Part shown: piece by piece, positions 10,401-16,800 of the stretch
How positions within the stretch are numbered: position 1 is the stretch's first letter
Layout of the letters: every line of letters starts with the position of its first letter
Assembly: GCA_013375455.1 (NCBI GenBank)
Contig: JABXJT010000064.1
Span: forward strand, 1 to 26,750
Direction of reading: 5' to 3'
DNA from: Candidatus Helarchaeota archaeon
Lineage (GTDB): Archaea; Asgardarchaeota; Lokiarchaeia; Helarchaeales; HEL-GB-A
Length of the DNA: 26,750 nucleotides
Position numbers and translations under genes: made by a program
Notes under the pieces: model-generated
The model's database searches: none
What the model was told of the DNA's origin: nothing
The model's input: the letters and a program-made list of their open reading frames with translations, nothing else

Positions 10401-13400
10401 TTCTTTAATAATGTTGTCAATTAAATCTCTGGAGGATCCGCTAAGCAAGTCATCCGCGGCTTCAACACTGTCGTCGCCGCCATCTCCACTAAACAACGCA
10501 TGATAGGCGACATCCATCAACTCAAATGGCTTGATGCCAAACCCGACTGGCTCTGGTTGACTGATGTTAATCTTAAGATATCGGATAAGTTCTGGCATGA
10601 TTCGATCGAAATCGATCCCCATTTCATAGAGGGCGCCTGGGAGATATGCAAAGATATCTGCGAGCAGATCAGAAGTACCACCGCCTTCTCCACCAGCACC
10701 CTCCTCTCCAGTTCCAAAGGTCATGTTCAGTATAGCACCAAAAATATTCGATAAATCCAATAAATGCAACTTATTCGTGGTATATAAGACTTGAATGGGA
10801 TCTGATTGAAGGAATGAGTCTCCCCATTGGCTAGTATTAACGAAGATTCGTCCATAATCATTGAAACTTTTGTCAGTGTGAAATACATCCCACCAGGAAA
10901 AAGGATTAATCCACCTTCCATCTGTTGCGTTCTGGGTTCCATTAATAATAAGTAAAACATCTTTTACGCCATCTCTGGAAACTTGTAGGGTGTTCGCATC
11001 AATGACCTGCGCCGTTTCAAAATAGGAAGCTGTAACATCTATGAGCTGGCTGGTATTCTCCCATCCTGTACCATTAAATGAAAAGGGGTCAGTATAATTC
11101 ACCCAATGCGTGCCATTCCAAACTGAATAATCAACCTGTGCGCCAACTTGGAAAGTATTAGTTACATTTGCGTCAAGTAGATAGTCATACAGATCATTAC
11201 TTGGACCTGGTTGATTCATGATATTTAATAGCTGGCGTACGCTTAGGAGGTCTTGGAAGACCGTTTTCGAATTATTATGCGGGATGGAATTATTGAGATA
11301 CTCGATGAAAAGCGGATCAATCCCGAGGTTCTCAGCTAATGATACCATCCCAAGTCCAAAATCGGGAGCATTTTCTGTGAAGTCGATTTTAAACTGATCT
11401 TCGGTGAATTTAAAATTCGAATAATCGTCTTCAGGATTAGGAAGCTCTGTATATTTATCAACAAAATCTGGAATATATCCGTGTCCGTCATGGGGCACAT
11501 CATCATCCCGAGTTTCTCTGAACAGATACGCAATGCCATCTCCCTTATCGGTGCTCCCGATTGTTGCCATCAAGTCTGCCATGCTCTGCTTAAAAGTCTT
11601 GCCATCGAAGGTAGTAAAATTGACCACGAGATGCTGATGGTGCCAATCCCTTTGCTCAGTAGCCGACATGTTGTCCCAATCTTCCGGGTATTTATCGTCA
11701 AAGATTTGAAGTGGCCCGCCGCCTATACCCAAATAGGGGATCGGATCTCCTTGGACATCATAACTGACATTAGAAGGCATGTAAATACCGAACGGCATGA
11801 ACGTGTCCATATCAGCGCTGAAATTCAGTTGTAGGATGGAATTGAAAGTATCAAACGCAAGCCCATTTATAAAGAGCTGATTGAACCCTATATAATCCAT
11901 TAACATGCTGAAAACATCGCCACCTTCTTCTTCACCGCCGCCATCACCACCCCCCGTCAGCCCACTCATAAGACTAGAAATATTCACTTCTAATGGAACG
12001 TCAAGGCAAATCGAGAGTGGCATGTCGTTCAGCTTCAGATCGATGGACCCGAAAACTCCAATGGGTAATATACCATCTACAGCTTGCGTGAGTAGAGCAC
12101 CCAACCCATCACCAACCGTGAAATTGGAATTTGGTCTTAGATCTCCCGTGAGACGAAGCGTTCCACCGGCGAGTATTCTCCCATCTCCAAGATCGCCCTC
12201 CTTTAACTCTGGCGAATCGGGATGATAGTCAAAAATCTCTTGATCACTCGCAAATCCTAATAGGCCAAAGATCCTATCGGCCCAATCTGGATTGCGGAGC
12301 GATGGCATGTCCGGGAGGTAGAGAAAAATCTGATTCTTAATGAATTCTCTGTTAATATCAGCACCATAAGGATTCCAAGTCAGATTTGCATCTGCAGCAT
12401 CTGGGTTATGACTGCTTTGCATGAGCGTAATGTTCAAACCATGGACTCCCAGGTCATCCATGAAGTCCATCATTACATACGCGGACAAGGCGCCATGCTG
12501 AAAGAGCTCTTCCGTCCAAATTTTTAGCCCTGTTTGGTTATCAATCCCAGAATAGTCTCGGACAAAAGGACCACCAAATGGACCTGGATTTGAATCATTG
12601 TAGTTTTGGATGTCATAAATACTCAATGGCACTTCAAAGAGCAGATCGAACAGGCTAGGACCGCCGTTTCCACCGCCACCATCACCTCCCAAGCCACCAA
12701 GTAGGTCTGTAAAATTGAGGAATCCAGATAAATCAATCCCCAGTCCCATACTCAATGGAAAATTAAATCCTAGGATATCAAGTGACACTGAACCTGAAAG
12801 ATGCATGAGAGTGTCATTTGTATAAGGATCTTTAGTGCTCCCGGTCCTTAAAATGGTCCCAATCATTTGCCCAAGAGCACTTGATTGCCCTTCATAGGTT
12901 TGATCATTATAGAGATAGAATTTTATTTTCCAATCTTTGGGTTCGTCCGTGGTAGACACTCTCAATGGGTCCGACTCAATCCCAATAACCCGCGTCCAGC
13001 GTCTATTCGTACCATAGTCAGGCTCTTTATGTGGATTAGGATCGCTAAAATTGTCATATTTCCAGCCGAGAACCGTTTCCTTTTCTAAACTGTAGGGCAT
13101 CCCGGCTTTCCAGAAAATTGTAATGTCCAATCCTGGGATGAGCAGGTCAAACTGGAAGGGGTCCGTATTGCTCACGTTCATCGTGATTTCAAACACCGTG
13201 TGATTTTCAGTGCTCTCCCCATGGAGACATTTTATGTCCTGAATGCTGGAAAGCAACGCATCCCATTTGAATTCTAATTCTTCCGGTTCCCCCAGAGCAT
13301 CGTACTTGACCTCCACAAAATTACTAATAAAATTCAGTAAGTTCATCATTGGAACAATGGCAGTTTCCATTAAAATGGGAATAAAAGCAGACGTGGTAAA

Positions 13401-13442
13401 TAATACAATTATAATGGCTGCTCGTATCTTTCCTACTGCCAT
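4491..13442 (-). CDS. Giant exported repeat protein (2,983 residues) with Gly/Asp-rich linkers and LEA2/DUF3712-like beta units
   Basis: The ATG at 13442 follows GGAGGA at a spacing of seven bases. Residues 6-32 form a hydrophobic signal or N-terminal anchor; there is no C-terminal membrane helix. Residues 50-130 (VFEITMNVSNTDPFQFDLLI) look like an LEA2/WHy or fungal DUF3712-type beta domain. Similar P-(L/F) strand units recur to about residue 2090 (FPLSMGLGIDL, MPLSICLDVPLEV, VPLDFEFQFDL). Ten Gly/Asp linkers break up this part, near residues 250, 500, 915, 988, 1190, 1470, 1805, 1907, 2004 and 2084, usually beside an amphipathic D-L-L-type segment. DNDPNIPGDGDGIPDE near 1535 resembles a calcium loop. 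The last 900 residues are sequon-rich beta sandwiches without linkers. Probably a secreted or surface structural protein; function unknown. The reading frame is certain, the domain kinship an inference. Confidence 0.88.
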   Translation of the reverse strand: MAVGKIRAAIIIVLFTTSAFIPILMETAIVPMMNLLNFISNFVEVKYDALGEPEELEFKWDALLSSIQDIKCLHGESTENHTVFEITMNVSNTDPFQFDLLIPGLDITIFWKAGMPYSLEKETVLGWKYDNFSDPNPHKEPDYGTNRRWTRVIGIESDPLRVSTTDEPKDWKIKFYLYNDQTYEGQSSALGQMIGTILRTGSTKDPYTNDTLMHLSGSVSLDILGFNFPLSMGLGIDLSGFLNFTDLLGGLGGDGGGGNGGPSLFDLLFEVPLSIYDIQNYNDSNPGPFGGPFVRDYSGIDNQTGLKIWTEELFQHGALSAYVMMDFMDDLGVHGLNITLMQSSHNPDAADANLTWNPYGADINREFIKNQIFLYLPDMPSLRNPDWADRIFGLLGFASDQEIFDYHPDSPELKEGDLGDGRILAGGTLRLTGDLRPNSNFTVGDGLGALLTQAVDGILPIGVFGSIDLKLNDMPLSICLDVPLEVNISSLMSGLTGGGDGGGEEEGGDVFSMLMDYIGFNQLFINGLAFDTFNSILQLNFSADMDTFMPFGIYMPSNVSYDVQGDPIPYLGIGGGPLQIFDDKYPEDWDNMSATEQRDWHHQHLVVNFTTFDGKTFKQSMADLMATIGSTDKGDGIAYLFRETRDDDVPHDGHGYIPDFVDKYTELPNPEDDYSNFKFTEDQFKIDFTENAPDFGLGMVSLAENLGIDPLFIEYLNNSIPHNNSKTVFQDLLSVRQLLNIMNQPGPSNDLYDYLLDANVTNTFQVGAQVDYSVWNGTHWVNYTDPFSFNGTGWENTSQLIDVTASYFETAQVIDANTLQVSRDGVKDVLLIINGTQNATDGRWINPFSWWDVFHTDKSFNDYGRIFVNTSQWGDSFLQSDPIQVLYTTNKLHLLDLSNIFGAILNMTFGTGEEGAGGEGGGTSDLLADIFAYLPGALYEMGIDFDRIMPELIRYLKINISQPEPVGFGIKPFELMDVAYHALFSGDGGDDSVEAADDLLSGSSRDLIDNIIKEVVAKFIEQADPFQLAHAAINDLTPIMDYLNRSRIFSREVLIPLIVGMFPSGTELSTLSGESVSLEEIVDIIMPLITEMIVGGDLAHFDHEALNPFAWLSAPECVEYHYDMDYQDLKDRGYSLYQIGMGNWTPDYPKYDNLRLMSNLSLGLLLSGFGADDLWALINQLGLIDLGGGDGDGSSDPFAGLKGLLSLLGIFVPSTEWDSLLRELGIWSCWEGDFQQFDLDIGLNIGLFGWSTTIPFYFNLRDLMEGMVNMEQLLATGRVLGGEFVQLCLYENQSYGNPYAYFLGYDTSYNTGPYRDMIGIAPNGPCDNWGWAPRNWDPGGYLYGNPSANYSPPGGAKYEKSFIAEVISTVPAELDLNVIDLDPIGIPFSFNVLDLWGILTVTADLFITLTFSPEIFMRIRLEGNPSQLMHLFEEQGIPIFGLGAHFVGGDLAGLVTDLVDSLTNPAGAGGGGANETFEFPELDLVILLQSFLNSEIDIMHYWKYLVDPEFMKAEDWWLDPGYVDINATSPTLIWDNDPNIPGDGDGIPDEYPWYRFEIPIYNQINPDLGPATTAGRNPALLDHLTPIGPPGSGLFDESEEGDDIPDGIQHYWYDTPYAYVNTTVDITDPWLYVNPYAWNDYPPATFWQYTVPGIGLYTYGDDADEKLPLLRTDPDGGAGTGISWSAWDATGIPSLYFVPSGTSPGVVGSATYYPLPQPPGTGADRYPNIWNAFNITLNQTDYRFGYWTQKYDPILDKTYRYLETKPFYDLLSYAFYPQLMDLLDWTAPLITDLILDLIAPSGSDGGGGGVYQGDFGIDYYHDIRHSDVYSKFGMGASQPLCPIGMLQWLWDGAGMRWNGTHSVPYIEPYTVPDLQGALDWLADHGFTLDFIIKNLNKIFDMLSTEDGGGGGLTEGAVDLAGDLASILSVETITNLINSIEDYMRIVVAQNETTGLPDRRKATEMALQMLKDMTKILDIYPIKAIRGALNYLMPRLFESRDGGTGDGGSSLDVNQLDLGTFLEQSGILDLIFVDKSKLSNLNFNLSIHQSTIDFYLFGQLIEDVPLDFEFQFDLASLFGDSDSDGGGSGEPSGTDMLNNLPIAFPGGFPYMELSTFNGPFDITFQLYNISPSGGRTPVNNTEVTIGEVWYNETTGVYYFNRTQSSYEFGNGIWGWTDLEINGTERTYIRPNSLLRSNASGMVDYSSVIEEDAFGWVESYIYIHVEEPSEYTDPFYWWNVTGHPRQRTLAGNTPPYKARWIEDGSDIRVQTKEKPLPPDVINIDNDSYWEIFARVEIDGYKMPIHDVVYVREGSVNNVNASSLAGSTSVQINSSFTTATTKWNVFALRDQTKYITQEELTPTGKTVSYPTISQVISGVHLRAENWTDDSIYKLRLDYVNLSGALLNLFNWELPIKATNSSSYTYDGGAAPTGFSYSIPAGAKSLFIDFSPPSAAGLNDRYAQVDIEATDFYNKTIRSVQIDLTVTRTPDVSGTEYPTLLYEDLGYTRPIVDRTYFFTEDISTSEFQIAGSPGNLNTKDATTAWFNYTLPIPNSGFLNGIDWYIMADETASGSSNTSQVAEVIIEYYNESDSSWWRLWRRTPNSKSYEPEDEGGAYLGSGYLHNWGDLSSNINHPHQGGVIISNHDLYLTARGHDHSHSLVFENVTQIKFMVRITENPAVTDDGIGYINGTPSYLTNGWVKFKFYPFVNQWGSDIIELPEGFVDDFDISVEMYDPLGKIDADLLADGTADPTLSVSYVEMGPMTSDITYDYATGGGTRFFASKVLVYLESWDSLVRAGGDHGDILFQDNRTIGTDRLVELTGTPSLNVTLDIIDLEARVFINVTIDADQTLRKYYLRFNITPGLGYEGVGYTNNYRFSIGSSSISGPNSDALRKIGAYPAKKVLIRNALLLPISLQVGITDLEVFPDQYTLLYILTFEVSPQFLLNDTAIERFLFAAVWEKANGTYEIFDEKNVVEAPAAISIKYA
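7175..12701 (-). repeat. Ten Gly/Asp-rich linker segments inside the 2,983-residue protein
   Basis: Short segments coding mostly Gly with Asp, Glu or Ser lie at about 12661-12701, 11917-11959, 10671-10718, 10471-10490, 9860-9889, 9025-9049, 8017-8045, 7711-7732, 7418-7446 and 7175-7211. They are similar in composition but not in exact DNA. Spacing varies from about 70 to 400 codons, so this is modular protein architecture rather than a simple tandem array. Several are flanked by hydrophobic DLL/LLSGL-type segments. Confidence 0.7.
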
Positions 13443-13449
13443 TGGTTCT

Positions 13450-13455
13450 TCCTCC
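13450..13455 (-). promoter_or_regulatory. Ribosome binding site GGAGGA for the 2,983-residue gene
   Basis: The minus strand reads GGAGGA followed by seven bases and then ATG at 13442. It is the best Shine-Dalgarno match in the window and fixes this start. Confidence 0.7.
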
Positions 13456-13503
13456 GTGGTTGATAGTTAATTTGAATTTTAAAGTCAATTGAATTCAATG
13501 TGG

Positions 13504-13515
13504 TATATTTTAAAT
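13504..13515 (-). promoter_or_regulatory. Candidate TATA box for the 2,983-residue gene
   Basis: The minus strand reads ATTTAAAATATA, close to the archaeal TATA consensus. A start site about 26 bases downstream (near 13484) would leave a leader of about 40 bases that includes the GGAGGA ribosome site. No strong purine-rich BRE is visible. Confidence 0.35.
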
Positions 13516-13775
13516 CCATTGAAGGTTCTTTTGACAATATTCTTACACTCCTTGCAAGGTACTCTCCCATTTTCATCGAAAAGAAGTGATTTTAAAATGA
13601 GAGATGAGTTAATTCGCGTGATTTTTCTTGTTTTTCAAGGATTAAACCATTTTCCACACTCTCATGTGGATATTTGGCTGATCGATCGTGTCGATATTTT
13701 TTGAAGTGTCAGGATATCCTGAAACGTCACCTTTTCAACATCATTGACATAAAAAATGACTAGATAATAGTATCT

Positions 13776-13788
13776 TTTTTTAAAAAAA
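13776..13788 (-). terminator. Poly-T transcription stop after the 1,936-residue gene
   Basis: The minus strand shows seven T residues followed by six A residues, beginning 20 bases past the TAA stop at 13808. The placement matches the T-run found after the neighbouring giant gene, which supports a poly-U-type archaeal terminator. Confidence 0.45.
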
Positions 13789-13807
13789 GGGAAGGAAATG
13801 AATTTAA

Positions 13808-16800
13808 TTATTTGTCTTTCGGTTTAGAAGCTTCTTTTGCCTCTAATTCTTCAGTTAGCTCTTTAAATCGTTCTTCTCCGATGAGGCTTTCGACAAATTC
13901 TTGTCTATCAACTGGTCCAAGTTCCTTTATCTGTTGCAATAGAATGGGTTTCTCCTCTGGGCGAACCCCGACTTTATCAAGTTCTGCCGAAATAATGTCT
14001 ATTGGGACTTCGGGAATTTTCTCGAGTACTTCGGGAGCAACTTTTGGTGCAATTTTTGCGATGGGTGGAGGGAGTTTCTTAAGGGGTGGTGGTTTCAGTA
14101 CAATCCCGACAATTCGAAGGAGGTCCGTAGCTTCAAGGAAGATCAGATGGTCTCGCGATTTCATCACGCCCGCGGCAATCTTCTTATCTTTAGAGATCTT
14201 GTCGATCGATTCTTCAATTTTCCGAATTACATAAGGAGTTGTCAGGAACTTGTAGCTCTTGTAGGATGAATAAGCTAATACCACGGCACCCACACAGCCT
14301 AGAATTATCCAGAAATAAACGGTTAAGGGCCCAAGGAATCCTTCTGATTCAACGTATAAATCAATAACTTCATCGGATTTTTCTATGCTTGCAATGGCCC
14401 AACCATCGTAGTAGGTTCCATATTCATAAACTGTATTAACTCCAGGGACAAATTTTATGCTTCCCGAAAGAGTATAATGCCCACCTGCAACCCACTGGAA
14501 TGGTTTTGATGGCTCCCAGACTTCAAATTTGACTTCGTATATTCCCGGTGCAACTTCATCAAAAGTACCTTCAAATTTATCCTCTTCTAATGGAAGAATA
14601 TTGAATGAGATTTCACACCCGGAAACATTTTCTCCCGTGATCAAGTCCCTAGCATACACCCTAATAGGATGGAACCTCCAATTACTCTGGCTATAGGTGA
14701 GGGTGGTAGTCTCTGGGATGATTGCAATTGGACGTTTATCAATTGTTAGTTCTTGTTCGAGATAGGTGTAATGAACGAGTTCTAGGGATTGAAAATTTGG
14801 TCTTTGGGGAATGATCTCAAGTTCGAACTCTTTCCCGAACTCTGTCCAATGAAAACTGGACTGCAATAGGCTTAAATTCAACATAAAATGATAATACCCG
14901 TTAGCATCTGGTGTATTCACCCAAGTTTGATACCTGACATTTTGAACGATTTCTTCCCGGAGAATTAAACTGATATTTGCATCTCGAATAACATTGCTGA
15001 GTTTATATCCCTTCATCCGTTCCGTGACGTCAATTAATGAGACATTCAGATAGATGATTTCCTCAGGACAAGTGCGTTTAGGATCTGTATCAATGAACTG
15101 CCGCAAATCATGGAATGCCATAATGTCATCGATGTCATTGTAATCGGTTATCGAACCAGCTTGGAAAACCCCAGAGATATTTAACCCTATCATGTGTATC
15201 TTCCGGAGATTCAGGTCCATGCTTTGGTGAGTGAGCGGGTACACTGAATAGTTCCCTTTTACTCCTCTGAAGAACACGTCGTAGTTGTCCGAAGCTAAAT
15301 TACGTATTGGATCACTGGTATTGAGAGTGGCTGAATATCTCCCGGGAATGCCGCCGATCTCAGTAAAGTTACCCGAAGTCATCAGCGTGCCATCCTCTTG
15401 ATGGACATAAAATCGGAAATTTATTCCGCTCAGTAGTTTAGAATTCACTTGATCGGTCGCATCAATCGTAAAATTAAGTATATCACCATAATAATAGTTT
15501 TTATAGTCAGGAATTTGACTCGGTGAATAATAATTGTCATCTAAGAAGGTTTTTCTTCCCAGAACTAAGGGATCTTCAAGAGCAATTGATAGATTCACTT
15601 TGTTAGGCATCACTTTGATATAATGTGTAATATCATTGATCTTGTAGGCATTTGTCAGATTATAAATTCTGGTCTCAATATAAATATCGATAGGAGATCC
15701 ACCTAAGGATGGGTCAGTGTCATCATAATCGGTTGAAAATGATCCCGTTCCGAGATTAACCACTGTCCAGTTAAAATCGTAGTAAAACCAGCCCCATGTC
15801 GAAGGATCGCTCAAATTTTCTCGATGCGGGTCAGGTTGACCATTGGGTAAATCAGTACTGCTAGTTACTAAGGACCAGTTCAACCTCTTACCAGCTGCAT
15901 TCTCTCCAAAAATTTCTGGAGGTAAGTTCGGATTTGGACTAACCCAGGATTCTACATAATAATATCCACCCGTGCTCATTATTGCATTGAGATAAGTCGA
16001 ATTGAATCCAACGCCGTTTGTTTGATTGGTATATCGCATATAGAGGCGTGTAATATTTGCACTCTCATTATGCCAGAAGTATTCTGAGGGCGTCCCTGGA
16101 GAATTATCCGGGTTTCGGATTAGTACAGTCGGATAGCCTTGGGCTTCAATGACCCCTAACGTGATGCATGCTTTGTGATCATCATAATCATCCGCGGGAT
16201 CGGGACCGCCATCATTCTGGAGGGTCATGTATAAATACTCAAATCCCCAGCCCCACGCATTATCTGAGATATTAGTAGTTATATTGATGTAATATTTCTC
16301 GGCTCCAACAGTTTCATGTGCATCGTACGGAATTTTGATTCTTGATCTATAGATATTGTTTTCCAATGGATTCTGCTCTAATGTTCCATTCCATATACAT
16401 AAGGGACTATTGATGTTCGCTAAGCCATCACACCACGCAGATAGGTTATCTTGAATGACACTCCAGCGCATTTGAATGCTTCCATTCCACGTGTCCGCAT
16501 ATCCATCACCATCAAGATCCGTAATTTCACTAGCGACCCCAACGGAGCGATTATTGACCTCTTTTGATTCCGTTGCTCCAATATGCGCAGGAGTATGGTC
16601 CTCCAATTCTATGCTTAACTCATAGGTCCTGCCTTGCTCCCAAGATGAGAAGAGAGGGATAGAACTATATTGCAAATCGACCACGATTTGAAACCATCCC
16701 TGAAGCTGATAATTCTCGAAATCTCCGTTCATGTAAGTGCTATTTCCAAATAAATTAATGGTAAATGTCCGATTTCCAACTCCGCCCATCCAGGCTTCAC

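Larger units (their letters stand above)
13443..13807. other. 365-base non-coding spacer between two giant genes
   Basis: This spacer holds the poly-T stop of the upstream gene, a 14-base perfect palindrome at 13709-13722 (TCAGGATATCCTGA), a small hairpin-capable stretch at 13681-13695 (ATCGA, five-base loop, TCGAT) and the candidate promoter and ribosome site of the downstream gene. A 71-codon plus-strand reading frame at 13489-13704 has no start signals or recognisable features and is not called. Leader or regulatory DNA is the simplest reading. Confidence 0.55.

Noticed and set aside
7175..12701. Gly/Asp-rich segments as RTX calcium-binding nonapeptides
   Set aside because: There is no nine-residue GGxGxDxux periodicity; the segments are short, irregular and far apart.
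13681..13702. Hairpin followed by T-run as a plus-strand terminator
   Set aside because: No plus-strand gene is supported upstream of it, and the stem is only five base pairs.
13489..13704. A 71-codon plus-strand reading frame in the long spacer
   Set aside because: It has no ribosome site or promoter of its own and no recognisable features, and it overlaps the control region of a minus-strand gene.
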